Shown here: positions 9,691 to 21,778 of the stretch, in pieces
How positions within the stretch are numbered: position 1 is the first letter of the stretch
How the letters are laid out: each line of letters starts with the position of its first letter
Assembly: GCA_948099385.1 (NCBI GenBank)
Contig: CANUEZ040000103.1
Location: forward strand, 9,038,501-9,102,500
Direction of reading: 5' to 3'
From: Fasciola hepatica
Taxonomy: Eukaryota; Platyhelminthes; Trematoda; Plagiorchiida; Fasciolidae
Length of the DNA: 64,000 bases
Notes under the pieces: generated by a model
Databases searched by the model: none
What the model saw: only the letters and a program-made list of their open reading frames with translations
Told to the model about the DNA's origin: nothing
Made by a program: the position numbers and the translations under genes

Positions 9691-11247
9691 ATTGAATTGA
9701 TTGATAATTGATTGATTGATAACTGCGTATTTCTGGAACATGATCGAGGCACGTGAAAAAAGAAATATCAGAGAATACAGCCGTATACAACAATGTCAGG
9801 TATTCACATTATTTAGATTTAGGAATTCCACAGTAACCGAAACAGGACAGTTAAGTAGTGTAGTGCTTGGGTGAACTAAATTGGTGATGGTTAAGGCTGA
9901 AATTATAAACCGGTTTCGAAATCGAGGAGGGTGGTGTGATTAGCTGGACAAACGTGGAAATGTTGATATAAGCGATACTGGAGAATGGTAAAAAGCGCAG
10001 TGGTCGCAAGGTTCACTAAAACAATAGGCGTCGGGAATCACAACATGGACAGCAGGTTGAGGCAGGAGTAATACACGATGTGCCTTATGGGTGCCGAAAA
10101 CTGGCTGCGACGGGTCACGGCATCCAGAAATGGACGCGAGTATGCACCAACTGGATAAATGGACTATCACTACCGAGTGACCGGGCGGCACAGTTACCAA
10201 AGAACAAAAATGAAGATGAAGTCCGCATGGGGTTTTTAGCTTGCAGTCAGAGATACCAGTAAATTATAAAACATTGATCCAACATTGGGTACATAACTGC
10301 GGGGGGGGGGAGCATGAGAAATAAATGCGAGTGAGTCAAATGTGATGATAAGACAGACCTTTTGTGCAGGTGATTTCGGTATCATATTGGAATTCACATG
10401 AGGGCGAAAAACATCATAAGTGTTGCAGCTAAATTTTGAGGTGCATGGATGCTGTAGTAATGCATAATGGACTTTCAAAGAAGAGCCGCCAAAGAAACGG
10501 ATTAGTGTTGACAAACGCTGCTGGTGCGGCTAGGCAGAATTTGGAAGAGCGTAAAGATAAAAAATTTCTGTGTATATGATGAACGAATTATTAGCCAAAT
10601 TCTGGTTGGCTACAGATGGCTGACATTCTGTATCATAACGACTTTGTTTCCAGATGATGGCAGGTAAAATGGTGACGGCGGCGGGCATAAAGCAGCTAGT
10701 CTGACGATGCGGGCAGAATGGAATGAGAACGCAGCGGCGAGGGCTGGGTTCCGGTCCTCGGTATCGTACTGCAACGCGGAAAGAATTGAACCGTTGGAGT
10801 GGAGTATTAGAAATAGATATTGAGCGGGTGTGAGGTGATGATTGGTGTCAGGAATCAGCTCCGCGATCCGGTGAGATTATCATAGGGGTTAGTTACTCCG
10901 GCTATAGGATTATAGTCAGTCGTGTACGGTGCCTCTTATAACGTCAGCAGGCGACAGTATAGGTTAACGCCGTTGTCAATTCGATGGACCAAATCGTCTA
11001 GTCCCTACGGTAATCCGGGAGTAACGTCGAGTTGGCCGACGGCTACCCAAGTAACCAATGCGATCTGAAAGAGATCATGAGTGCGGCAGTCTGGAGAGTG
11101 TTTCAGCTGTGGGTTATGCTTATCGTTTTGATGGAAACTACACGATGAACATTTTGTTATCTGAACAATCAGTTATCGTTCGGCTAGTGAGCCGGTCTAT
11201 TAGGGACCCCTAGATGGAGACTGGTAGTTTTCTAGGGTAGTTGGGTG
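9691..11247 (-). mobile_element. CR1-like 3' region, 5'-truncated copy
   Basis: A TGAT/TTGA-rich tail lies at 9691-9721 and interrupts the Gypsy LTR. The following sequence matches 18310-19626 (CR1-like 3' region of the left arm) in order: AGAATACAGCCGTA, GTGCCTTATGGGTGCC, GACAAACGCTGCTGGTGCGG. Homology runs to the end of the 517-bp block at 11247 and stops there. No coding region remains. Confidence 0.7.
10731..11247 (-). repeat. 517-bp near-invariant non-coding block, copy 1
   Basis: Begins GCAGCGGCGAGGGCTGGG and ends GTAGTTGGGTG on the + strand. By eye it differs from 19110-19626 at only three positions, while the adjoining 10500-10730 versus 18890-19109 is visibly much more diverged. No open frame, tRNA-like structure or microsatellite explains it. 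A third copy is 45705-46221, in the right arm. Confidence 0.8.
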
Positions 11248-12450
11248 TAAACTCCAGCCACCGGAACGTTCAAGCAAAGCGTAGCAACAAATTTTGACAC
11301 AATTCAAAACAAAGCCGATTCCAAATGGCTACAGTACTATACACAAAATATACTTAATTTTACAATAATCAAACCTCAATAGTGTTCTTTATGGGCTCTT
11401 TTGCTCCAAATTGAACAACAAAGCAACAACTGTAGCTGGGTTACATCAAAAGGTTAGATACAGATTACCGAATATAGTCACAACGAAGTTACACGGGAGA
11501 GATACCCTCTGCCTCTATTATGAAGAATGAATGAATGAAAGTTCAAGCTGAGCGAATCTCGCCCGGGACAACGGTTGGAGTCCGGTTTGTGACAAAGCTT
11601 TAGAGAAATGAGAGAGTGGGGTAAGTTCCGACCTGGCCTAATGTAATGCAGACATCATACAGCTGACAGAAAAGCTTCTGAATTAAAATGGAACAAAAAT
11701 GTCTTGAAAGTGTGCGTAATGGGAGTGGCTTTTATAAACATATATTCTTTATTTTTGGTGAATCTTGTTTTTCTCAGTCAAATCTTGGTAATTAGCTCTC
11801 CAGTCATTGGCTTAGCCGTTGCTGGTTGTTGATTGGGTTAGTGGTCATATATAACCTGCTGCAATGGGAGATCCGGCCCAGTCCCCTGATTTGCGTTCGA
11901 TTTTCTAGAATTCCAACCAACCAGTTTTTACGTATACGATTGGCGAGCAAGGGGAATGGCTTCACCGGCTCGGGAGGAATGCGTACACTGTCTGGCTCGA
12001 TGACGAACGTGGAGGACTACGTGACTGTTAACATGGTCCCTATGGGGCCACCACATTTTGATTACCGTGTTGCTTCTCTGAAGCCGTTTTTTTTGTTACC
12101 TTTTCATTTCTCTTGCATGTGAGTCTCGTTTCACGTGCGCAAGCCTGGGAATACTAGCTTCATGTAGGGGGCGATCATTTGCGAGTTTGGGCGTGGTATA
12201 TAGAAAACTCCGTGCTTTGTTAAACATTTCGTGAAGATCGACTGACGTTTAACAGCTTCAGAAGATGGAAAGAAATTAGTATTCGATTCAATCCGTTAAC
12301 CATATCACGTAAGTTACAGTACTGAAAGCATTGGTATCAGGAGCGCAGTTATCTACTGTGTTCAGACAAGAGGATCAGTTAGTTAGTTCAGTGAAACTTT
12401 GCTGCTAGATACATGGAAGAGAGCTCGTACAGTGGGACGTAACTGTATAA

Positions 12451-12518
<68 letters not shown>

Positions 12519-12556
12519 CAACTACGGTCGTATACATATATGTATGCGTATAATTA

Positions 12557-12630
<74 letters not shown>

Positions 12631-13499
12631 CCTTCGGTTACGGTGGACGCGAAACACCCATCACTTATGTAACTCATTACGCCAATGGTGTACACGCAGG
12701 TGGAAAAACACAGTTTAGGTATTCTGGCAGTTATTCTTTTAGCCAAACTTCACTGGGTCAGATCACATTGGCCAGTAGTCCTTCGGAAAGCGCACCCCCA
12801 CCAGTGGCACGTTTTTCACACAAAACAGGGATTTTGGGACAATGACAAGTGAGGACCACTTTCTCAAATAATAATTAAGAAACAGTCCAACGTTTTCAAA
12901 ATATTTCACCCTTTTTTGCCATTGCCAGATACGAATCGACATCCCACTTCAATTTTAGAGTCCGCTATACAGCAATGATGACCATTTCGTTGATCGAGAT
13001 GTTTCTACCAAGGAAAAATCGCCCATTTTTTTCTCTTTACAAATATACCAAGTAAGTCACTTAAAACCCAGCAAGTAACTCGTATTTCAAAATAAGCTTG
13101 GCAGATCAATTTCATGTGTTTCAAAATTGGCGCCCCAGAATTCCAGGATTACGCGCCAATTCAAAAATATCCAGGTCGGAATTTACCCCTCTACCGAGAA
13201 ATGAGACAAACAATCGGAATTCCCGCAAAGATAGTTCATGCGAATGATAAATACCGTTTGTAACATAGATGCTTATGCATGGAACGGGGTTTCATGATAT
13301 CCTTTGCACCGGCCCCCAAAATCCGACCCGGATCTTTCGCGTGCACCGTTAGGTTTGGTCGGCCTCATGCATCGGCTCGCCTTACGGTTTTCCAATACCT
13401 GAAACTTATCACCGTCAATAGCAGCCCCCAGTCGGACAAGTGGGTCAAATCTCAGCGGTCCCCCCCCCCGTTCGTCAGATCCGAAGACCCGACTGCAAC
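11248..13499. other. Unassigned sequence
   Basis: I see no coding region I can defend. A 98-codon frame at 11826-12122 has no recognisable motif. The stretch contains the (TA)n tracts at 12454-12627. 13270-13500 probably includes the 3' untranslated region or LTR of the BEL element that follows, but I could not delimit an LTR because no second copy is in the window. Confidence 0.4.
12454..12627. repeat. Compound (TA)n microsatellite
   Basis: Two TA tracts (12454-12519 and 12559-12627) are separated by about 40 bp containing CAACTACGGTCGTATAC. Long Ile-Tyr reading frames on both strands are translations of this tract. Confidence 0.95.
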
Positions 13500-13529
13500 T
13501 TGAGGAGAGTTGGCCTATGAACTTACGCC

Positions 13530-14345
13530 ACCAATGTCCGGTTCGCCTCCAATACGACAAATCTTTCAAATGTCGCGGAGCACTAATCATTCATTAGTTC
13601 GCACTGTTGCCGTTCGTACCAAGCCATCGTCCGAAACTGAGATGCTTTCGATGACTCCCATGGGCCAGCGGCCACGCGGCAAAGCCTCCGAAATTAGTGG
13701 CACTACATCACCCGATCTGAAGTTGCGTTCGGGAGTTATCCACTTCTGCCGCTGTTGTAATAGTGCAAGATATTGCCTGATCCATCTCTTCTAAAACACA
13801 GATGTTTGTTAGTTAGCCTGCTTCCGCTGACGATCCATTCTATTGCGCAACGAATTCGTCGGAATATTTCGTGAGTTCGCCCTCAGGATAGGTAGTTCAG
13901 TGGGCGTGAGTACTGGCAGATCACGGCAGTCCGAGGTCACAGGCAATAGCGGTCGTCCGTTTACTATCCACTCACTTTCCGCAAGGAATGTCAACAATAT
14001 TTCGTCAATCATCGGCTGCTCGTCACAAACTGAAAGAAGTACTCTTCCAACCGAGCGCACCACGAGCTCCCATATGCCACCACGGTGACTAGCATGTGGG
14101 GGATTGAAGTGCCACTGCACTCTTCGTTGCAACGACCTATCAGCAATCTTATCACTTGACCAGTTTCCAATTAGGTTATTCAATTCCCTTTGAGCCCCTA
14201 CAAAAAGTATACAATGATCACTCAACATTTCGGATGGTGCCCCGCTCCTCGACATGAAGCGCAGTATTGTCATAATGAATGAATCCACGCTGAGAATAAG
14301 AAACTTCAATGTGTCGCACGCATCTGCAGGCAGGCAAAGATGCAT
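13530..14345 (-). pseudogene. BEL/Pao 1 integrase core and DUF5641-like C-terminus
   Basis: 13809-14345 (178 codons) contains LRFMSRSGAPSEMLSDHCIL then FVGAQRELNNLIGNW (second catalytic Asp region) and WHFNPPHASHRGGIWELVVR (Glu region), followed by VNGRPLLPVTSDCRDLPVLT. 13530-13800 continues with WIRQYLALLQQRQKW, RNFRSGDVVPLISEALPRGR and WPMGVIESISVSDDGLVRTA, the DUF5641-like domain that normally ends Pao pol proteins. It is interrupted by stops near 13800 and 13595. Confidence 0.8.
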
Positions 14346-14473
14346 CTATATCGCTTCTCCATGCTGCGCCCATGTTTAACTGCAAATGGGCCAGATTAAT
14401 CTTTTCCAACCTACTTGAACGGAAACCAACCATGTTTGACTGTAATCGCTGGTGAAGGAGCCGTCATTTTTTT

Positions 14474-14950
14474 CTACGACCGCCAAATGTTTCCGGTATC
14501 TTTAGAACCCTTTAAGTACTCGCTTGACGGCAGCTCCCCTCTGTACAACCCAAAACATTTGCGAAGTTCCGCGAATAACTGAGAAGGTCCTGCGTGTCCT
14601 TCCATCGCGTGATACCATCGGAGTATCGAGTCTGTAATCGTGTGAGTCTTGGGCAGTATCAACGGATGTTTCACACCCTGAAACTGACTGGAGTAGTTCA
14701 GTTGTCCTCCAACACGAATAATCCGATTAAATAAAACTGGATCGAGTTTTATTAGAGTCCTGTTCATCGGAGATTTGCTAGTGCATAGGTTATTGTTCCT
14801 GTCTCGTAGCCATTTCAACTCTTCACCATTGACCTTAGCTTGTACAATCGGAATAACACTTTCCTCCGCTTTAACAATGTCGTTTACCTTCAACGGCCCA
14901 GTTCTCAATCCTAGATCCCTGTGCCCGCCTCTCATGACTGCAACGTACAT
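14474..14950 (-). pseudogene. BEL/Pao 1 integrase N-terminal region
   Basis: A 158-codon open frame with LKWLRDRNNNLCTSKSPMNR, then IKLDPVLFNRIIRVGGQLNY and HPLILPKTHTITDSILRWYH, EGHAGPSQLFAELRKCF. These are the linker and His-containing part of the Pao integrase zinc-binding domain (L-D-P-x-L, RVGGRL, HP-x-ILP, H-x-x-x-GHxG). The C-x-x-C part that should follow is lost in a frame break around 14350-14474. Confidence 0.8.
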
Positions 14951-15228
14951 TTTGAAACGGGTTCACCGAGCTACCGACCTCACAAAGTGAAACCAACTGG
15001 AGTACCTAGCTAGGAGTGCGTGCGTCCATTTATCCTGCAACATTGTGAGAACTGTTTCAACTCAACGTTTGGTGGTGCTGCAGACACCGTAGGACTGGTC
15101 GGCCTTGAAGTTTCATCGTTCATCAAGAAATTAGGACCTTCGAACCAGCAGCTGATATCACTCGGTGATGTTGTGCCTTTTCATGCCAAGTCTGCAGGGT
15201 TAGCCTCCGATCTGACATGACGCCATTG

Positions 15229-16110
15229 TCAGGGTCCCGACCACTGATAGACTTCATCCAAACGGTTCGCAACATACGTACTAAATCTAATTTTAGTGTT
15301 GTCTGTGTAGTGCAAAATTATCGCAGAGTGCACCCAGTAGCAGGTCTTACCAAACTTGATTCCGGTTTCTTCCATAAGAATCCGAGAAACTCTAACGGTC
15401 AGTCTTGCTGCGGCTAGCTGCAATCGAGGGATCGTTACGGTCTTCGGAGGAGCTACCCTTGACTTAGAGAGCAGTAGGTTACAGTAAGGGACTATGTCCC
15501 TTGAAACCATTCTGGAATACGCCACCACTCCATAGCCAACTTTGGAAGTGCCACAAAATATACGAAGCTGTACACCTTCGTTCAGAGTGTCACCTCTAAC
15601 GAAAAAACGCTGAATTTTGAATGCGCAAAGTTGTTCCATGCTTCTTAACCACTCGTTCCAGCATCGTATGGGTTTTTCTCCAATTTGGTCGTCCCAACCA
15701 AGCTTTAAGCGACGCAGTGATTGTAATAACACCTTGCCTGGCAGAATGAAAGGTGAAACCAACCCTAGTGGGTCGAACACGGATGATACTATAGACAACA
15801 AGCCACGCCTACTTCGAGGTTTTCCGCGAATTGCGAACGAAAGCTGGAACGTGTCTTCCATCGTGTTCCATTCGAATCCCAACATCCTCTCCGGCACAGG
15901 CGCGCAATCATCTATTTCCAAAGTAAAATGGGCCAGCTCAGATTTCGGTAAAATACCCGGCACCTTCTTACGATTACAAACCCACTTATGTAGCCGGAAC
16001 CCGCCTTGTGATAGTAACTCACCCATCCGGATGGCAAAACAATTGCATTCTCCGGCGTGAACAAAGATACAAGACAGCCGTCTACATAGAAGTTGGTGTA
16101 CACGGCCTTT
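15229..16110 (-). pseudogene. BEL/Pao 1 RT C-terminus and A17/RNase H-type region
   Basis: 15912-16103 gives YTNFYVDGCLVSLFTPENA, the RT active site, where the usual Y-V-D-D is YVDG, so one catalytic Asp is lost. After a frameshift, 15229-16026 (265 codons) gives GGFRLHKWVCNRKKVPGILP, MLGFEWNTMEDTFQL, SIVSSVFDPLGLVSPFILPG and PPKTVTIPRLQLAAARLTVR, the block annotated as Pao peptidase A17. The linker 14950-15228 is broken. Confidence 0.85.
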
Positions 16111-16122
16111 GAGATGAAATTC

Positions 16123-16953
16123 TCATACTGTCCTCCTCAATCGTCTGCCGTGCGACATAACGTCAAATTTGCACAAAAGGGGGGAGGAGGTGGCACCAAA
16201 TGGGCGGGCATTCGTTTGGTATTCAACAAGCTTACCACCTAGTGGACCATTTTTTCGCCAGAGAAACCTCAGTGCCCCCTTGTCTCTCGTCGACACTCGA
16301 ACATGCATGAACATTTCTTGAATATCCGCAGCCAACGCGACAGGTTCCTTTCAAAAACGGAGCAACAATCAAACTGAGCTTGCTGTCGTGTCCGGTCCCT
16401 ATAGCAAGTAATCATTCAAGGAGCGTCCCTGGAATGCAGCCGTACAGTCAAACATCACCCTCAACTTGCTAGGTCTTTTGAGGTTTGTACTTGTGTGATG
16501 TGGCAAGTACTAATTTGGCCCAAAACCCATCTTTATCTCTACATCTGGCAATAACCGGGCGTGGCCCTGGCGCAAATAACCCTCTATTATTGCAGAGTAT
16601 ATGTCGAAGAATTCAGGTTCAACCGCAAACCTTTCCCTCAAGCCGTTCAAATTCTCTTTGGCCACAATATAATTACTTGAAAGTCTCACTTCAGGATTCC
16701 TTCACGTAAGTGCAACTTCATAGTGTCCGTTCAACTAGGTTATGGCTTTGGAAACCATATCAACAGCCTGTTTGTCTTCTAATGAAGGAGAGGTATTCGA
16801 CGCACACACATTGCAGAAACCGGCGTTGTATAGTCGATCGATCTGTTCTCGTATGGGACAATCCCCCTCGCAATATGGTTTACTGTCCCCACAAAGCGTG
16901 GTTCCTGGTTTATCGGACCAAGAACAATCGATTCTAAAATCGTCGCACAGCAT
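16123..16953 (-). pseudogene. BEL/Pao 1 reverse transcriptase, N-terminal part
   Basis: 16123-16335 encodes ADIQEMFMHVRVSTRDKGAL, RFLWRKNGPLGG and FGATSSPLLCKF, the Pao RT block with the first catalytic Asp (ADI) and FGA-x-SSP. 16735-16953 gives SDKPGTTLCGDSKPYCEGDC and SPSLEDKQAVDMVS, the linker before RT. 16340-16730 contains the remaining fingers region in disrupted frames. Confidence 0.7.
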
Positions 16954-17476
16954 ATGGTTGTTTTCTTTTGCCGCATCTTTGCTCTAATGCCTGATTTGCT
17001 TCTGGGACGTCGGCACCTATCAGGATTCGCACTCTGGAATCCTCCAGATTTTGTCTTTGGACGCAATGTAGGGGAGACCGGGATAAAGTGTCTGCATCTG
17101 TGCAGTACTGGGCCACTTGGATTAGTAGCCATTCAACACAAAATGCTCTCTCTGTATTCACGAAATCATTCTCTGACGATAAATTCAGTCGCAGCTCCGT
17201 TATTCCCGAATTCCAAGTGGTAGTCTCATTTACGGTCGAAATCCAAAGTGAGGCCGGTAATGCCTCCAGGCCCACCAGCTTCATAATGTTTATTTGTGTT
17301 AGAGTCACATTAGACCCGCTGTCCAGCGATGCGTATGTCTCCACTGAGCCCACCGGTCCGTCTACTTGCACCGGTATACCACCTAAACTGGCCCGACATT
17401 GTGGTCTAAGAGTAGCCGCAGAATTATTGGTCCACTGCTCAGGCATTTTTGCATTGTCCGTACCCAGCTTATCCAT
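16954..17476 (-). pseudogene. BEL/Pao 1 aspartic protease (DUF1758-like)
   Basis: A 180-codon frame with VETYASLDSGSNVTLTQINI, which has the intact D-S-G active site, then LVGLEALPASLWISTVNETT and RVRILIGADVPEANQALEQR (the ILIG flap-like motif). It is in the same frame as the gag region but separated from it by a TAA near 17484. Length and motif order match Pao proteases. Confidence 0.8.
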
Positions 17477-17485
17477 CTGTAGCCC

Positions 17486-18280
17486 TTATGTTGTATCTTG
17501 CGTGACTCGATCGATACACTGCTTCATTGCACCATGCAGTAGAGGGTAATGCCGTTTCGGACAACCTGATGTTGAACACGGTTTGGAAACAGAGCAGTTG
17601 CTGGACAGGTGTTCGCACTTGAGATACGAAAAATAGGCCTTGATTTGTTTAATCAATGCCCAACGACCGGGTATATCACGAGACAGAAATCGCTGACATT
17701 CTTTAAGTGCGTGTATTCCATTACATACCGAGCACCTATTAGATGCGACCAACAAAGTACAACCCTGATCTGGCGTGAACCATGTAGCTTCTAGATGCGG
17801 GGTTCTTGCATAATTTCTCCAACTGGATGACCGCGAATAACTCCGAGCCTTGCCATTGGCAGCCAGTTTGCCAAACCTACTTCGAGCAATCCGTGCCTCA
17901 AGGGACACTAAGTGCTGCAGATCTTGGAACCTCGGTCCGTCTCCTCTTCCGAAAATGTCATCAACGGTCTTAGCCCACAAACCCTGAGGACGCGTTGGTA
18001 GCACTCAAGTGATACGTTCCATAGTCTGCAGTGAATTGGGGTCTGACGTGCAATTCATTTGCATAAAGGCAACCTCACAGTTTAGCATTTTCAACGACAG
18101 TTTGGTCAGGGCATCCGAATATTCCACCAGAGGCTTCGAACCCTGCAGTAAGCCGTCAATCAGTGAACGAGCCACTACGTGCTCTTGTCCATACAGATCC
18201 TTTAAGATTTCCCTAGCCCCATTGTTTGCCAGTGTTGGAGGCAACATAACACATTGGGCAATCGCATCCCTTGCTTGTCC
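17486..18280 (-). pseudogene. BEL/Pao 1 gag, C-terminal half with zinc knuckles
   Basis: It opens mid-gene with GQARDAIAQCVMLPPTLANN, homologous to GEAREAIEDCVMLPPKEGY in the second BEL element. A TGA interrupts the frame at 18002-18004 (ITstopVLPTRPQG). Cys-rich knuckles follow: CSVCNGIHALKECQRFLSRD, then KCEHLSSNCSVSKPCSTSGC and KRHYPLLHG. The same TGA occurs in the right-arm copy at 47324-47326, so it predates the inverted duplication. About 250 N-terminal residues are missing. Confidence 0.8.
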
Positions 18281-19109
18281 CGTATTATTTATTCATTACT
18301 GATTATTGTATATTTCTCGACCGTGGTCAATACACATGCACAAGACAAGATCAGAGAATACAGCCGTACATATCAATGTGAGGTTTTCACAATTTCTAAG
18401 TTTATGAGTCACACAGCAACCGAAATACACCAGCAAAGTCATATATTGTTTGGGTGAACTAAAGTGGTAATGGTTGAAGCGGGGATTGCAAATCGGTTTC
18501 GAATACGGTGAGGGCGGTGTGGATAGCTGGACAAACGTGGGATTGCCGATGTAGACGATAAATGGACGGTCACCAACGAGTAACCGGGCGGACGAGGTGC
18601 CAAAGAACAAGATCAAAAGTAGAATACGCATGGGGCTATCTACGCGCAGTCAGAGATGCCAGCGAAATATAGAACACTGATACATCACTGAGCAATTAAT
18701 TGTGGGGGAAGCATGTGAAATAAATGCAAGTGAGTTAAAGGTGTTAATGAAACGGACATTTTGTGTAGGTGATTTCAGTGTCATATGGAAATTCACATGA
18801 AAGCAAAAGCTTCACAAGGATTGCAGTGAAATTATGAAGAGCATGAATGGTGTAGTTATGCATAATGGACTTTCACAGAAGAGCCGCCAAAGAAACGGAT
18901 TAGTGTTGACAAACGCTGCTGGTGCGGCTAGGCAGAATTTGGAAGAGTATAAAGATAAACATTTTCTGTATATGCGGTATAAAATTATTAGCCAAATTCC
19001 GGTCGACTGCAGGTGATAGGTATTCTGCTTCATAAAGACCTCGGTTGCAGTTGATGGCGGGTAGAATGTTGAGGGTAGCAGGCAAAGAGGGGCTGGTTTG
19101 ACGAATTAG

Positions 19110-19626
19110 GCAGCGGCGAGGGCTGGGTTCCGGTCCTCGGTATCGTACTGCAACGCGGAAAGAATTGAACCGTTGGAGTGGAGTATTAGAAATAGATATT
19201 GAGCGGGTGTGAGGTGATGATTGGTGTCAGGAATCAGCTCCGCGATCCGGTGAGATTATCATAGGGGTTAGTTACTCCGGCTATAGGATTATAGTCAGTC
19301 GTGTACGGTGCCTCTTATAACGTCAGCAGGCGACAGTATAGGTTAACGCCGTTGTCAATTCGATGGACCAAATCGTCTAGTCCCTACGGTAATCCGGGAG
19401 TAACGTCGAGTTGGCCGACGGCTACCCAAGTAACCAATGCGATCTGAAAGAGATCATGAGTGCGGCAGTCTGGAGAGTGTTTCAGCTGTGGGTTATGCTT
19501 ATCGTTTTGATGGAAACTACACGATGAACATTTCGCTATCTGAACAATCAGTTATCATTCGGCTAGTGAGCCGGTCTATTAGGGACCCCTAGATGGAGAC
19601 TGGTAGTTTTCTAGGGTAGTTGGGTG
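19110..19626 (-). repeat. 517-bp near-invariant non-coding block, copy 2
   Basis: Matches 10731-11247 with about three differences. Unlike copy 1, CR1-like 3' UTR continues beyond its far end (19627 onward). Confidence 0.8.
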
Positions 19627-19918
19627 ATAGTAGATATTTAGGGAGATATCAGGTAGGTGGTGGATGAGGAGAGGAGTTCAATTTGGGAACAAGGAACAAA
19701 ACAATAGTAGAGGGTATGATCTGGAAGAAGAATGGGGAAAAAAGGAAGATAGCAGTCTGGATGAGACCGCTGAGTTCTAGCCTGAGACAGAGGAATTAAG
19801 TGAAGGCAAGCACCTATCACCAAAGGGCAAAACGTTTTTTCAAAAGATATGTATGCAAATTATGTTCAGAAATGGCACGATCTAGTAAGGAGGGAGGAGA
19901 AAAGCGAGTGGAGCATGA

Positions 19919-20049
<131 letters not shown>

Positions 20050-21778
20050 CTGCATACGTGGGCGCGATCATCAGACGGGTAATAGGAAAGCTGTCGGAAG
20101 TAAAACCGTGGCACATTGGAGTCTAATACTAATAAGGTGAGGGCGAGCACGTATCACTGAAGGACGAAACGATTTTTTTATTATTATGTATATGCAAATT
20201 ATGGTGTTAGGTGGCACAATCTAATGGGAAGGGGGGAGAAAGGTGAGTGGTGCATGCCAAAGGTATATATATGTATACGTGGGTGCCATCATCAGATGGG
20301 TCATGCGAAAGCGGTCGGACGCAAAAGACTGTGACAAGGGAAATGAGATTGAGAGTTGCAGTCTGGGTATAACCCAGCTGAGGATCAACGGTTAACGGAA
20401 AGAAGAACAAAAGTGAACCACGGGCTCATCGATGCAGCGGATCTCTAAGACAGATTGAGGCCATGAAAAAAGAGACTAAAAAAGGAAACGCATACGTGTG
20501 GCTAAATCTTTCGATGGGAAAGTTAGTATTTCGCCTAGGGTAGTCATTCAGCAGAAGAAATTACGAAATTCTGCATGAAATTACTAAAAACGGTTAGCTG
20601 GGGGATAGGGTGAGGACAGGATTGGCGACGTCACAACTGGGTGTTGAGTTCAGTTGGATAGGTGAGACTGGATTTTCCAGTTGAAAATCGCAGAGGTGGT
20701 CTAGGAAGTACATGTGGTGGGACCTGGTGTGGAAAGGAGGAAACGTAAGTAAAAGGATATCAAGGAGTGTGGAGTTAATGCCCATTCTGTTGCTATAGAA
20801 TGGGAGACAGACAAGAAGGTGAATCGTTGAAGGAGCGAGACATACACGGATCAGTAAATAGGTGAGGATTCGTACAAAAAACCAGAATGGCGAAAAAAAG
20901 TGCTATGGAGAATGGCGGGCTATATGGGCTTCAATATTGGTCCATTGGTAGATGGACTAAAGCAAAGCTCGGTCTATGACACGTGAGATTAAAAAAAGGA
21001 AACGGTAAACCGTGGATTACTGATAGCCGTAAGATTCAATAACGGGTTAAGGATTTGATCTGGAGTAGTTATTCAGTAGAAGAGAACAAGTAAATTCTGC
21101 ATGAGATAAGGGAAAAAACCTAGCTGGAGGGATAGGTTGGAAGCAGAATTGGTGACGTTGTAACTGGGTGTTGCGTTCAGTTAGTGAGCCACGCTAAGTG
21201 GGATAAATAAGACTGGATTTTCCAGTTCAAAATCGCGGAGGTGGTGAGGGAAGTATATGTGGTGTGGCCTGGTGCGGAAAAGGGGCATTGTAAGCTGAGA
21301 AATATCAAGGAGCTTTGAGTTACTCACTATGCTTGTGTTAATAATAACAGGACAATAATGAGTATATGTACAAGTATATATATACTTTTTATATATACAA
21401 ATATATATAGATATATAGCCGACCAAAAGTTGGTCACTGATGCCATTTCCATAGCGATTTTGAGGTTGGTTTCAGGGCCACAGACGCGATATAACTAAAT
21501 GAAGGTAATAAATCGTGGAGCAGATGGGGCATATTGACGATCTGTGGGGAGTATTACGGTTGCCTCTATAAATGCGAACGCATCTGGAAGGATTTATTTC
21601 AAAGTTAAGTTGGCAGGATCCTATAGGATGTCATGGAAAGACAGTTAGTGGACGCAAACATACTTTACATATGTCGATGGCGAAGTCTAGGAGAAGCGAT
21701 CAAACAAAGCAATTAGAATTTCAAAGGCGGTGAAGTTATTCAGGAAGGTGAGGTAAAACGAGAAAGCAGAGCAATGGC

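Larger units (their letters stand above)
13500..18280 (-). mobile_element. BEL/Pao LTR retrotransposon 1, degraded and 5'-truncated
   Basis: On the minus strand: gag with zinc knuckles (17486-18280), protease (16934-17476), RT (about 16030-16953), A17/RNase H-type region (15229-16026), integrase zinc-binding region (14474-14950), integrase core and DUF5641-like C-terminus (13530-14345). The order is canonical for BEL/Pao. It begins mid-gag at about 18280, where a CR1-like 3' tail abuts it; the LTRs and gag N-terminus are not found. The part from 17762 rightward is also present inverted in the right arm (47051-47569). Numerous stops and frameshifts. Confidence 0.85.

Noticed and set aside
10731..10760. 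GGTTCCGGTCC resembling an RNA polymerase III B box at the block edge
   Set aside because: It lacks the invariant A and there is no A box at suitable spacing, so a SINE or tRNA origin is not supported.
11826..12122. A 98-codon open frame with hydrophobic ends
   Set aside because: No recognisable domain, no homologue elsewhere in the window, and a length expected by chance.
12399..12845. Long open frames of alternating Ile-Tyr residues (also near 4155, 19800, 39332, 40123 and 45277)
   Set aside because: These translate (TA)n microsatellites on both strands in several frames and are not genes.
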